Assembly (NCBI GenBank): GCA_910588985.1
Contig: CAJURO010000003.1
Span: 1-64,000 of the forward strand
Source: an uncultured Eggerthellaceae bacterium
Lineage (GTDB): Bacteria > Actinomycetota > Coriobacteriia > Coriobacteriales > Eggerthellaceae
DNA: 64,000 bases
Direction of reading: 5' to 3'
Below the pieces are notes generated by a model. It made no database searches. It saw only the letters and a list, made by a program, of their open reading frames with translations, and was not told the origin of the DNA. The translations under genes and the position numbers were made by a program. Of the stretch, positions 8,501 to 16,656 are shown piece by piece (within the stretch, counting starts at the first letter, position 1; each line of letters begins with the position of its first letter).

Positions 8501-11125
8501 GTTTACACGGGAACGTTTGCGCAGACCAATTCGCCTATCAATGTGGAGCTCACTCCCACAGAAGCGAGTTATGTCAGGATCAGATGCCTGAACGTCCATA
8601 CAGATCAATCGTGGGGCATTGCCTGTGCGGGTGTTAAGCTCTACGAGGATTTGACGGTGGATCCTACGCCGCAGGCAAAAGTGCGCTATGACATATGGAG
8701 CAAGACCAACCATGATGTGGTTGCTGAGCTCGTCAATCCTAGCAAGCCTATCACCGTGACGAATACTGAAAACGGTGTTACTACGCATACGTTCACCGAG
8801 AATGGCAGCTTCACTTTTGAATTTGTTGATGCCAGCGGCAACCATGGTTCTGCTGAGGCACGCGTTGACTGGATCGATAAGACGGCGCCTGACATGGACG
8901 TTTCTTACAGCACGACAGATTCCACCAACGCTGATGTTGTTGCCACGATGACGTTCACCGAGCCCGCGATCATTACCTCCGATGGTGTTAGCGTTCTCAA
9001 TAGCGATGGCACGGCCTATGATGGCACGCTGAGCTCCGATCCAAAGAACATCACATTTACCGAGAACGATTCGGTCGATATCGTATTCGCTGATGAGGTG
9101 GGTAATGTTGGCCGCAAGGTGGTTAATGTCGACTGGATCGATCGCGAGGAGCCTACCGGTACGATTACCTACAGTACTACCGATATCACCGACCAGCCCG
9201 TCGTTGCAACGGTGAAGCCGGACAAGGAGGGTGTTACTATTACGAGCGAGGGCGGGGACACGCACACGTTCGACAGCAACGGTGATTTCACCTTTGAGAT
9301 GATTGACGCTTCCGGTAACATAGGTACAGCTACCGCTCATGTGTATTGGATCAAGCAGGCGCCTAACATCGAAGTGAGCTTCTCAACGGCGACAGATAAG
9401 CTGATAAAAGATCCAGTTGATGCGACGATCAAGCTTCCTGATGGTTATCGTATCATGAACAACGGCGGCAAGAATACGTATACATTCACCGAGAGTGGTG
9501 AGTTTATTTTCCAGTATCTTGATCCTGATGGTATGCAGGGGAGCTATCCAGTAAAAGTTGACTGGATCGATCGCGAAGCACCCACGGCGACTATCACATA
9601 TGATAGGCCGACAGCAACTAATAAGTCTGTTGTTGCGACGCTTGAGCTCGAGGATCGATCAGAGCCTATCAAGCTCACAAGCGAGGGTGGCTATTCGCAT
9701 ACGTTTGCCGACAATGGTGAGTTTACCTTCGAATTCGAAGATGCTCTGGGGAACAAAGGTAGCGCTTTGGCGAAAGTTGATTGGATCGACAGGACGCCTC
9801 CTACTGCATCGCTTGTCTATAAGATGGATGAATCTACTGGCAAGATGATCGTAGAGGTGGTCAATCCCAGCGAAGAGATCACTTTTGCAAAGGGTGACGG
9901 CATCTATGAGTATGGCGCTAATGGGGATTACGAGATTGTATTCTACGACAAGGCGGGAAACGAAGGAAAGCTGATTGCGCATATCGATTCGATCACTAAT
10001 CCAGTGACACCTGATCCTGATGATACGAAATACCCATTACTGTTGGGCATTGGCAGTGGTTCGTGGGCGCAAGGTTATACCGTGCCCAAGGAATACGACA
10101 ACACGCTAGCATTTGTTCTTCCCACTGCAAGCAACTTAGCTCGAACAGGATATATGTTTGCTGGCTGGTTTGTGAGGGATGCAAGTGGAAACCTTGTTGG
10201 CGAAGCTGTGACAGAGATTCCAGCTGGTCACAGCGGCGAGGTTGCTCTGCATGCAAAGTGGGTGCCTGTGGAGTATGCCATCACATATGTGATGAACGGT
10301 GGTTCCTGGGTCGACACTTCTCATACCCCTGCTGGTAGTTATACAGTCGAAGACAAGAATATATCTCTTCCCGATGCGAGCAGCGTTATCCGCGCAGGTT
10401 GTAGGTTCAAGGGTTGGTTTGCAGCTCAGGACTTTTCTGGTGAAGCTGTGGTAGCGATCACAGAAGGGTCAACAGGCGATAAGACATTCTACGCAAAGTG
10501 GGAGCAGGATCAGGTTTCTCCTCCTGGGTCCGATGATCCTGATTTATCCGATATCGTTCTCATCTCTCTGACGCTTGGTTTTGACATGCAGCAGTCTATT
10601 GATTGGGCTGAAACAGATAAAAACCACTTATATGGTCGTATTGAGGTGCCGCGTTCGAAGATGCCCACGAAGCCAGAAGAATTTAAGCCGACCGTTCCCA
10701 ACGATGTGGTCATTCACTCTATCTCAAAGCGGGCGCAAATGTCTGTTTTTGCTCATCCGCTAGTTGCTTTTGCTACAGCGCGCGGTAGTTTGCAGCCTGA
10801 GCTATGGGATATCGTGTTGGGACATAAAGATGACCCGAGTCTGCAGAAGATATACACGTTAGAGCTAGTCCCGATCGATGAGGAGACCCCTGGTACTGCA
10901 CCTGATCCGACTCCAGGTTCTGACCCAACTCAAGGCTCTGAGCCCTCGTCTGATCAAACCCCTAAGCCTGCTCAGCCGATTGACGACAACCTAGGGGCAA
11001 ATCCGAGCCTTGCAAATACTGGTGACAGCGTTGATGATGCTACCTTGGTGCTCGGTTTGCTAGGTATCTCTTTAGGTGTAGCATTGTTGGTCATTGGTCT
11101 TATCGTCCGCTCTCGGCGAGCATAA
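5591..11125 (+). CDS. Giant sortase-anchored surface protein: NPCBM, transglutaminase-like, F5/8C, Ig-like and InlB repeats
   Basis: An 1844-residue exported protein. Start ATG 5591 has SD AGGGGTG 7 nt upstream. Order: signal peptide (1-45, ending near SASAAE); NPCBM-type carbohydrate-binding module (about 60-217); a large region with a papain/transglutaminase-like signature, Cys479 (EGAVCGGLSKTGSN) and His505 (GQPGHCAY); helical repeats (about 570-690); an F5/8C discoidin domain (about 880-1020); six Ig-like modules of 70-88 residues (about 1030-1470), most ending in VDWID; two InlB B-type repeats (about 1477-1640, GYMFAGWF, CRFKGWF, AKW); a Pro/Thr/Ser stalk; LANTG (1807-1811), a hydrophobic span and a basic tail. 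The architecture suggests a cell-wall-linked protein that binds host or microbial glycans and may cleave or cross-link protein. No sortase gene is in the window. The enzymatic role is inferred from the Cys/His pattern only. Confidence 0.9.
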   Translation: MLMIKRLKSVRVLRFCIAALCGIALLCMLQLAVAYGTSPSASAAETDGDIFVDNGGADSQVVYLSDIPYANAQVGWGSLTLDKNGVNNGEITLNVNGSTTAFKKGLFAHATSTVDYDVSQYNAEYPYFVTYYGLNTTNNNVGNGVKFYVYTSNDGENWDLRTDADPASIKSGDGARQLRINIQDVKYIRLHANANGSNASDHAVWADTKLVHEGYKDNIVRTVEELDAEIMAKYKGGTVPEELQLTLLQRNLIASVGQYGLRTFVETSAANRTMLEWFLNDEEALRLWTMAGAPNGSYVNSLQVLSNLYAAYKDDLKDDTVVNGVRNGDLNLHMMLALSLAHARPINLWIYNNQTSNPVVRYEIFKDMYANGKLGNPTMFANFTVEEMRWVMTAQMDDESILWLRDYTSKFGNGDQLSARFNPYTYIKYGLGYSYGNPKYYSAANYDMWDKKYNLSAYNITYKSGYPKLWIVFEEGAVCGGLSKTGSNIQCSWGYPATPVGQPGHCAYIYMYNVGGGKNAWQLTNSIVASGWANTTPTMMPYGWGSGGANVTNNNTIQSASYMFLSQEAQNEYDKFEQANMLMLMAKVYRNDWDKLVQIYNDAYDAEHINLDAWNGLINIALDARTNSTQEQLYDLAVQCATDMKYHPLPMYDLTRRIGAKITDPAIKSKFMMLVQSTLQEASRANGSQTVHAKGVVQVANALLGFIDNRIATFSFDGANANKIVLTSSFQNSGVTWEYSLDGGNTWIMVNEDSVTLTPQQIASITAANDIKVHIIGVPREGNIFTIDITQPSFSAAGLSADDDENRLFGTTSLMEYYVSEDTSSTVVPEDAKWVSFATAPNLEGNKRIFVRNRATGMQLKSNYVYFTYSENVFIADRNLIDSAHLSINSSWTHAASAGNAKNVLDGNDNTYWRTKSVPANLTFNLDEPRYVCALEFTPDKNYKYFGSIPAGYVKNVEIYTSMDLTNWNCVYTGTFAQTNSPINVELTPTEASYVRIRCLNVHTDQSWGIACAGVKLYEDLTVDPTPQAKVRYDIWSKTNHDVVAELVNPSKPITVTNTENGVTTHTFTENGSFTFEFVDASGNHGSAEARVDWIDKTAPDMDVSYSTTDSTNADVVATMTFTEPAIITSDGVSVLNSDGTAYDGTLSSDPKNITFTENDSVDIVFADEVGNVGRKVVNVDWIDREEPTGTITYSTTDITDQPVVATVKPDKEGVTITSEGGDTHTFDSNGDFTFEMIDASGNIGTATAHVYWIKQAPNIEVSFSTATDKLIKDPVDATIKLPDGYRIMNNGGKNTYTFTESGEFIFQYLDPDGMQGSYPVKVDWIDREAPTATITYDRPTATNKSVVATLELEDRSEPIKLTSEGGYSHTFADNGEFTFEFEDALGNKGSALAKVDWIDRTPPTASLVYKMDESTGKMIVEVVNPSEEITFAKGDGIYEYGANGDYEIVFYDKAGNEGKLIAHIDSITNPVTPDPDDTKYPLLLGIGSGSWAQGYTVPKEYDNTLAFVLPTASNLARTGYMFAGWFVRDASGNLVGEAVTEIPAGHSGEVALHAKWVPVEYAITYVMNGGSWVDTSHTPAGSYTVEDKNISLPDASSVIRAGCRFKGWFAAQDFSGEAVVAITEGSTGDKTFYAKWEQDQVSPPGSDDPDLSDIVLISLTLGFDMQQSIDWAETDKNHLYGRIEVPRSKMPTKPEEFKPTVPNDVVIHSISKRAQMSVFAHPLVAFATARGSLQPELWDIVLGHKDDPSLQKIYTLELVPIDEETPGTAPDPTPGSDPTQGSEPSSDQTPKPAQPIDDNLGANPSLANTGDSVDDATLVLGLLGISLGVALLVIGLIVRSRRA

Positions 11126-11345
11126 AGCGTAAACATGAGGTAGGCAGAGGTGCTATAGGTAAGAAGGTCTTCAAAGTACATAGAGTATCAAGCAGGCGTT
11201 AGCGTAATGGCTTTTTGTACGGATGATCTTGCTGCTCTTGCCATTGGAAGCGCAAAGACGCGTTATAGCCAGTTTGGAGATGGGGGTGTGCTAGTGCAGG
11301 TCAAGATGCGGGTTTTGGCTCAATCGCTCGCTTCGATATGTAAGC
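11126..11345 (+). other. Intergenic region after surface-protein gene
   Basis: About 220 bases with no supported gene, no clear intrinsic terminator and no recognised riboswitch. A short open frame from 11207 lacks a ribosome site. It leads into the promoter at 11346. Confidence 0.5.
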
Positions 11346-11354
11346 TGGTATACT
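11346..11354 (+). promoter_or_regulatory. Extended -10 promoter of the HD-GYP regulator operon
   Basis: TGG-TATACT (hexamer at 11349-11354) has the extended TG and lies about 47 bases before ATG 11401. The layout matches the promoter at 5548. Confidence 0.55.
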
Positions 11355-11400
11355 TTGCTCGAAATATAGGTTCTGCCACTTTCCGAACGGATAGGAAAAC

Positions 11401-12591
11401 ATGGATCAGTCGATAAACAAATCTATCCTTATCGTTGATGACAATGCGTTTAACAGAATGCGCCTTGTTGATATCCTTGCCAATAAGTACGACACCATTG
11501 AAGCTGAGAATGGTGTCGAGGCAATCAAGATCATGGGTGAACGTACTAGAGATATCCTACTTGTTATCCTGGATATCGTTATGCCCGAGATGGATGGATA
11601 TGAGGTCTTGGCCAAGATGAACAAAGAGGGATGGATCGACTACATCCCCGTTATCATGGTGAGTGGCGAAGATGAGACGAACAACATCAAGCGAGCATAC
11701 GACCTTGGTGCAACAGAATTCATTTCCAAGAGCCTTGATGATGAGATTGTCCATAAGCGTGTCGCAAACGCTATCGAATTCTATCGTAAGCAGCGTCATC
11801 TCACCAATATGATCTCCAAGCAGTTGTTCGCGCGCGAGCATATCAGCAATCTTATGGTGAATATCCTTTCTCATATCGTAGAGTTTCGTAACGGTGAGAG
11901 TGGATTGCATGTTCTTCATATCGGCACCATCACTGAGATTCTTTTGAATAAGCTGATGGCTATGGAGGAGAGCCCTTACGAGCTCACGCGTTCTGAGGTT
12001 GCTATGATCTCGACCGCAAGCGCGCTTCATGATATCGGCAAAATTTCGATTCCTGAAGAAGTGCTTAACAAGCCAGGGCGGCTTACCGACGAGGAGTTCG
12101 AGATCATAAAGCAGCATTCCGCCGTGGGTGCAGAGATGCTCGCGGATCTTCCTTTCCACAACGATGAGAAGCTTGTCACGACTGCTCATGATATTTGCCG
12201 TTGGCATCATGAGCGTTGGGATGGCGGGGGATATCCTGACGGGCTTCGGGGTGATGAGATTCCTATATCTGCCCAGGTGGTGGCACTCGCCGATGTCTAC
12301 GATGCCCTTACTTCTGAACGTGTCTATAAGCCTGCTTATTCACATCAGAAGGCAGTCGATATGATTCTTGGTGGTGAGTGCGGCGCGTTCAATCCTCTCT
12401 TGCTCGATTGCCTGCTTGAGGCACGGGACGAGATCAAGGATGCTGTTAACATCCAGTCGCTTACAGGGGTAAGCGAACGAGAGCTCAATAGCATGGCGGC
12501 TGAGATCGATTCCAATGAGTTTCTATCCGACGGCGAGAAGGCGGATATGCTACGTGACATCTGGAATCTTGCAAACGATATGAGCTACTAA
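11401..12591 (+). CDS. Response regulator with HD-GYP output domain (RpfG-like)
   Basis: 396 residues. The receiver domain (1-125) has acidic pocket DD at 13-14, phospho-acceptor Asp58 (VILDIVMPEMDGYE) and a conserved Lys near 111. A linker leads to an HD-GYP phosphohydrolase domain (about 150-345) with the HD pair in ALHDIGKI, the HHERWDGGGYP motif and ALADVYDALTS. Such proteins hydrolyse cyclic di-GMP or related dinucleotides when phosphorylated. The metal-ligand residues look intact, so it is probably active. SD AGGA at 11391-11394 precedes ATG 11401. It is followed 25 bases later by an HPt gene, implying a phosphorelay, but the partner histidine kinase is not in the window. Confidence 0.93.
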   Translation: MDQSINKSILIVDDNAFNRMRLVDILANKYDTIEAENGVEAIKIMGERTRDILLVILDIVMPEMDGYEVLAKMNKEGWIDYIPVIMVSGEDETNNIKRAYDLGATEFISKSLDDEIVHKRVANAIEFYRKQRHLTNMISKQLFAREHISNLMVNILSHIVEFRNGESGLHVLHIGTITEILLNKLMAMEESPYELTRSEVAMISTASALHDIGKISIPEEVLNKPGRLTDEEFEIIKQHSAVGAEMLADLPFHNDEKLVTTAHDICRWHHERWDGGGYPDGLRGDEIPISAQVVALADVYDALTSERVYKPAYSHQKAVDMILGGECGAFNPLLLDCLLEARDEIKDAVNIQSLTGVSERELNSMAAEIDSNEFLSDGEKADMLRDIWNLANDMSY

Positions 12592-12616
12592 AAATCTGAG
12601 GGAATGGAGCATTTCA

Positions 12617-12979
12617 ATGGATGATTTGAATGTAAAGCTCGAAAAGCTCTATAAAGAGGGAAATGGTGACTACAGCGGCGTTTTGGGGCGCATGCGTACA
12701 CCTGAGCGTGTTGCTAAGTTCCTCGGATTCTTCGCTCAGGATCCGAGCTATGAAACCCTCCGCGCTTCTGTCGAGAGCAATGATTGGGACAACGCATTCC
12801 GTGCAGCCCATACGCTCAAAGGCGTTGCAAGCGATATGGGGTTTGCTGATCTCTCTACAGCGGCAAGCAATGTAACGGAGGAGTTTCGTGCGAAGCGATA
12901 TGAGGAGGGTGTTTTGCTCATGCCGCTTGTCGATGAGTACTACAAGCTTGCTGCCGATGCGATTGCCGCTAATCTCTAG
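12617..12979 (+). CDS. HPt phosphotransfer protein
   Basis: A 120-residue four-helix histidine phosphotransfer domain. The motif FRAAHTLKGVASDMG places the phosphorylatable His at residue 65, with the conserved Lys-Gly after it. It would shuttle phosphate between a hybrid kinase and a receiver, most simply the HD-GYP regulator encoded just upstream. The start is ATG 12617 with GGAATGGAG upstream. A terminator at 13001-13031 closes the two-gene unit. Free-standing HPt proteins are uncommon in Gram-positive bacteria outside multistep relays, so the pairing is informative. Confidence 0.88.
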   Translation: MDDLNVKLEKLYKEGNGDYSGVLGRMRTPERVAKFLGFFAQDPSYETLRASVESNDWDNAFRAAHTLKGVASDMGFADLSTAASNVTEEFRAKRYEEGVLLMPLVDEYYKLAADAIAANL

Positions 12980-13000
12980 GATCACGCTTCTTTCAGCATG

Positions 13001-13031
13001 AAGAGCACCCCGTGTAGGTGTTCTCTTTCTT
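13001..13031 (+). terminator. Terminator after the HPt gene
   Basis: GAGCACC and GGTGTTC form the stem around a short loop, followed by a T-rich tract. It separates the phosphorelay pair from gatCAB. Confidence 0.65.
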
Positions 13032-13140
13032 TCGATGCAGAGGGTTCGTTAGAATGCCCTTTCGAACGCCTGCTCAACGTACCTGTCATCTTCCTTGCTT
13101 TGATATCATGTATGCGTACTCATACTGAAAGCGAGCGAAT

Positions 13141-13452
13141 ATGACACAACATCTCACAGAGTCTGATGTGGCGCTCATTGCGGAATACACGCGTATTGGC
13201 ATGACACCCGATGAAGTTGCGCGGATGACTGTGGATCTGAATGCGATCATCGATAGCCTCTCTCCCATAACCGAATATGACCTTGATGGCGTTGAACCTA
13301 CGTTCCATCCGATCGGAACGCTTTCGAATGTGATGAGAGAGGACGTCGTCGGGGAGAGCTTCTCTCAGCAGACAGCACTTGAGAATGCTCCGAAGCAGCA
13401 GGATGGCCAATTCCTGATCCCCGCTATTCTTTCCGATGGGGGTGATAGATGA
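13141..13452 (+). CDS. gatC: Aspartyl/glutamyl-tRNA amidotransferase subunit C
   Basis: 103 residues, normal for GatC, with the expected N-terminal helical pair (HLTESDVALIAEYTRIGMTP) and the C-terminal extended segment that wraps around GatA. With GatA and GatB it converts mischarged Glu-tRNA(Gln) and Asp-tRNA(Asn) to Gln- and Asn-tRNAs in the cytoplasm. The start ATG 13141 has only GAAAG-type upstream complementarity, and a CATACT hexamer at 13121-13126 would give a very short leader. The stop overlaps the gatA start by four bases. No glnS or asnS is in the window to test dependency. Confidence 0.95.
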   Translation: MTQHLTESDVALIAEYTRIGMTPDEVARMTVDLNAIIDSLSPITEYDLDGVEPTFHPIGTLSNVMREDVVGESFSQQTALENAPKQQDGQFLIPAILSDGGDR

Positions 13453-14951
13453 TGAGCGTTTCTTCCTCCTTCGCTCATATGGGAATCGCTGAGATCCACG
13501 CGGGTCTTGCGAACAAAGAGTTCAGTGCAAAAGAGCTTACGACCAGCGTTCTCTCGAATATAGAAGAGAACGATAAGGATATCCATTCATTCCTTGAAGT
13601 CACTCCTGATCTTGCGATGGCTTCAGCAGAAGTGGTTGATGCGCGCATTGCGAAGGGGGAATTTGAGCAAGCTGGCATCCTTGCGGGCATTCCTATTGGT
13701 TACAAGGACAACATGAACCTTATCGGCACGCATACGACATGCTCGTCGAACATGCTCGAAGGTTATGTTTCACCTTATACGGCAACATGCGTTCAACGTA
13801 CGATCGACGCAGGTGCTATTCCTATTGGAAAGCTCAACATGGATGAGTTCGCTTTCGGTTCTTCAACAGAGACAAGCGCCTTTGGCCCTACGCTCAATCC
13901 TTGGGACACCCAGCGTGTTCCTGGCGGCTCGTCAGGAGGGAGCGCTGCAGCGGTTGCGGCGGGGCTCGTGCCTGTGACGCTTGGGTCTGATACCGGTGGT
14001 TCGATACGCCAACCTGCATCATTCTGTGGCGTCATCGGCGTGAAACCAACGTATGGCATGGTCTCGCGTTATGGCATCGTTGCTTTCGGCAGCTCCCTTG
14101 ATCAAGTCGGTCCCTTCTCACGAAACGTGCACGATGCTGCTGTCTGCCTCAATGCGATCTCTGGGCATGATCCCCTCGATTGCACAAGTCAAGATATCAA
14201 GACCGATTTCACTGTTGGACTCGACCGTGGCGTTGAGGGAATGCGCATTGGCTATGTTCCAGCCTTCCTTGAGGCACAAGGGCTTACACCAGAGGTGAGG
14301 CGCAAGATCGAAGAGGTGATAGACAAGCTTCGCGAAGCAGGTGCTGAGCTCGTCGAGATCGAGCTACCCAATGCGAAGGCTGCGATCAGTGCTTATTATG
14401 TCCTTGGACCATGTGAGGCATTCAGCAATCTTGCTCGATTTGATTCAGTTCGCTATGGGTTCTGTGACCCAGGACATGCTGATATGGGTGGTCAGTATGA
14501 AGCGAGCCGTGCAAAAGGCTTTGGAGATGAAGCGCGACGACGCATCATGCTGGGCTCGTATCTTCTCTCATCAGGCGTGTATGACACGTATTACTATCCT
14601 GCACAGCAAGTGCGCACCCTTATCACCGAAGATTACCTGCGCGCATATGAGAAGGTTGATTGCATCATTGCCCCTTGCGCGCCGCGCACAGCCTTCAAGT
14701 TCGGCGAGATCGCCGATCCAACGCAAATGTACCTTGCTGATATGTTCACGATCTCCATCAATATCGCTGGCAATGGTGGTATGAGCGTGCCGATCGGCCT
14801 TGGCGATGAAACAGGGCTTCCTATCGGTGCTCAATTGATCTGTCCCGCATTCAAAGATGAAACCATGTTGCGCGTTGCAGCTGCTCTTGAAAGGATCTAC
14901 GGTCCAGCAGAGGTTGCACCTGCATTCGCTCTTAACTCTGATAAGGAATAA
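13449..14951 (+). CDS. gatA: Aspartyl/glutamyl-tRNA amidotransferase subunit A (amidase)
   Basis: 500 residues. The amidase-signature catalytic triad is intact: Lys86 (GYKDN), cis-Ser161 (GGSSGGS) and nucleophile Ser185 (SDTGGSIRQP), with the spacing known for GatA. It releases ammonia from glutamine for transamidation by GatB. The start is ATG 13449, overlapping gatC (a second ATG follows directly at 13452). gatB starts 3 bases after the stop. The whole set reads as one operon with no internal terminator. Confidence 0.97.
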   Translation: MMSVSSSFAHMGIAEIHAGLANKEFSAKELTTSVLSNIEENDKDIHSFLEVTPDLAMASAEVVDARIAKGEFEQAGILAGIPIGYKDNMNLIGTHTTCSSNMLEGYVSPYTATCVQRTIDAGAIPIGKLNMDEFAFGSSTETSAFGPTLNPWDTQRVPGGSSGGSAAAVAAGLVPVTLGSDTGGSIRQPASFCGVIGVKPTYGMVSRYGIVAFGSSLDQVGPFSRNVHDAAVCLNAISGHDPLDCTSQDIKTDFTVGLDRGVEGMRIGYVPAFLEAQGLTPEVRRKIEEVIDKLREAGAELVEIELPNAKAAISAYYVLGPCEAFSNLARFDSVRYGFCDPGHADMGGQYEASRAKGFGDEARRRIMLGSYLLSSGVYDTYYYPAQQVRTLITEDYLRAYEKVDCIIAPCAPRTAFKFGEIADPTQMYLADMFTISINIAGNGGMSVPIGLGDETGLPIGAQLICPAFKDETMLRVAAALERIYGPAEVAPAFALNSDKE

Positions 14952-14954
14952 GCC

Positions 14955-16547
14955 ATGCAGACGCTTGAGAATGTGCTGAGAAAATGGGAGCCCGTCATCG
15001 GGCTTGAGATCCATACCGAGCTCACAACGCTTGAAACGAAGATGTTCTGCGGGTGCAAGCTTGAATTCGGTGCAGAGCCGAATACGAACACCTGCCCTGT
15101 CTGCCTTGGGCTTCCTGGTGCTCTTCCTGTTCCAAACAAGGCGGCGATCGAGTCTATCGTGCTTGCTGGGCTTGCTACGAACTGCGAGATCGAAAAGGAT
15201 ACGATGTTCTATCGTAAGAACTACATGTATCCCGACATGGCCAAGAACTTCCAGACTACCCAAGGGCCTCTTGCCTTTTGCATGCGAGGGCATCTTGATC
15301 TTGAGATCGACGGCAAGGGTGCTGATGAGCGCTATGGCATAGACGATGTCAAGGTCGGCGAGAGCTTCGAGAACATCACACGTTGTGAGGGCGGCTATGT
15401 CGCGCACGTTGGCATCACGCGCATCCACATGGAAGAGGATGCAGGCAAGATGGTCCATATCGGAGGATCTGAGGGTCGAATCGCAGGGGCAACGCATTCG
15501 CTTGTTGATTACAATCGTGCAGGCACTCCGCTCATGGAGCTTGTTACCGAGCCTGATCTTCGCACACCCGAGGAAGCGCGCCGATTCATGCAGAAGCTCC
15601 GTCAGATCTACCTCACGCTTGGGATCTCGAATTGCTCAATGGAAGAGGGGAGCATGCGCTGCGATGGCAATATCTCCTTGCGCAGGCGTGGTACGCATGA
15701 GCTTGGAACCAAGACTGAGCTCAAGAACCTGAACTCCTTCAAGAGCTTGCACGATGGGCTGATGTATGAGATCTTGCGCCAAGCTGACGTGCTTGATGAA
15801 GGGGGTGTCATCTATCAAGAGACACGGCATTGGGACCCATCCGCGAAGCGCACGATCGTCATGCGTGTGAAAGAGACAGCGGATGACTATCGTCTTTTCC
15901 CTGAGCCTGATCTCGCTCCTTATCATCTGAGCGACGAGTTCATCGAGCGTGTTCGCGCGAAGTTGCCTGAGCTTCCCGACGAGATGGCAGCGCGCATTAA
16001 AGATGCCTATGGGCTTTCTGCCTATGATGCCTCACATCTGGTTGAGCATCGTGCAACTGCTTCGCTCTTCGATGCTGCAGCGAGCCTCATCCCTGATGAT
16101 GCATCAGCTTCTCAGCGCGCTTTGGTCGCGAAGCAGCTGGCGAACTTCATCATCAACGACGTCACAGCATGGCTCAATGCTGAGCCAGATGTCGATCTTG
16201 CCTCATCGCCGCTTACCCCTGAGCGCCTATTCGAGCTTTCGATGCTTCTTGTTGATGAGACGATTTCATCAAAGCAGGCAAAGGAAGTGTTCACTGCCAT
16301 CATCGACGAAGATAAGGATCCTCGTGAGATCGTTGCCGAGCGTGGCATGGAGCAGGTGTCTGATGCTGGAGCAATCGAGGCGGTCATCGATTCGATCCTT
16401 GCGGAGAATCCTGACAAGGTCGATCAATATCGAGGGGGGAAGACGGGGCTTATCGGCTTCTTCGTTGGCCAATGCATGAAGGCCATGCAAGGGCAGGGCA
16501 ACCCCAAACTCATCAATGAGATGCTCGAGAAGAAACTTTCCGAATAA
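14955..16547 (+). CDS. gatB: Aspartyl/glutamyl-tRNA amidotransferase subunit B
   Basis: 530 residues, slightly longer than typical GatB (475-500). The N-terminal cradle has GLEIHTEL and the zinc-binding cysteines (FCGC and CPVCLGLPG); HMEEDAGK lies in the kinase-like active site that phosphorylates the tRNA-bound Glu or Asp. The C-terminal YqeY-like tail domain that binds tRNA is present (about residues 350-525). It is the last gene of gatCAB; about 110 bases follow before the histidine operon. No obvious terminator follows, but new regulatory dyads do. Confidence 0.97.
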   Translation: MQTLENVLRKWEPVIGLEIHTELTTLETKMFCGCKLEFGAEPNTNTCPVCLGLPGALPVPNKAAIESIVLAGLATNCEIEKDTMFYRKNYMYPDMAKNFQTTQGPLAFCMRGHLDLEIDGKGADERYGIDDVKVGESFENITRCEGGYVAHVGITRIHMEEDAGKMVHIGGSEGRIAGATHSLVDYNRAGTPLMELVTEPDLRTPEEARRFMQKLRQIYLTLGISNCSMEEGSMRCDGNISLRRRGTHELGTKTELKNLNSFKSLHDGLMYEILRQADVLDEGGVIYQETRHWDPSAKRTIVMRVKETADDYRLFPEPDLAPYHLSDEFIERVRAKLPELPDEMAARIKDAYGLSAYDASHLVEHRATASLFDAAASLIPDDASASQRALVAKQLANFIINDVTAWLNAEPDVDLASSPLTPERLFELSMLLVDETISSKQAKEVFTAIIDEDKDPREIVAERGMEQVSDAGAIEAVIDSILAENPDKVDQYRGGKTGLIGFFVGQCMKAMQGQGNPKLINEMLEKKLSE

Positions 16548-16561
16548 CGGAATCATCCTAA

Positions 16562-16590
16562 ACTTTATTACTCTACTGTGCTAAAGTAAT
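16562..16590. promoter_or_regulatory. Candidate operator upstream of the histidine operon
   Basis: ACTTTA (16562-16567) with TAAAGT (16582-16587), and ATTACT (16567-16572) with AGTAAT (16585-16590), are overlapping inverted repeats in the A/T-rich gap after gatB. They would suit a dimeric repressor site near the operon promoter. No regulator gene is nearby to pair with it. Confidence 0.3.
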
Positions 16591-16604
16591 TGAGCTTTAT
16601 CAAA

Positions 16605-16634
16605 TGCCGCGATCGGATACCACTGCTCGCGGCA
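16605..16634 (+). promoter_or_regulatory. Stem-loop immediately before the hisZG ribosome site
   Basis: TGCCGCGA (16605-16612) and TCGCGGCA (16627-16634) form a perfect 8-bp G/C-rich stem with a 14-base loop, ending 6 bases before GAGGAG. There is no T run, so it is not a simple terminator. A role in translation control or mRNA stability is possible. Confidence 0.4.
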
Positions 16635-16656
16635 CGATATGAGGAGTGAATCAAGA

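Noticed and set aside
8483..9340. 285-residue antisense frame within the surface-protein gene
   Set aside because: Lies wholly inside a strong coding gene and has no signal of its own. It arises from the repetitive codon pattern of the Ig-like modules.
8660..10000. Possible CRISPR or DNA satellite array
   Set aside because: The repeats are protein-level Ig-like modules with diverged DNA. No short identical repeats with spacers occur in the window.
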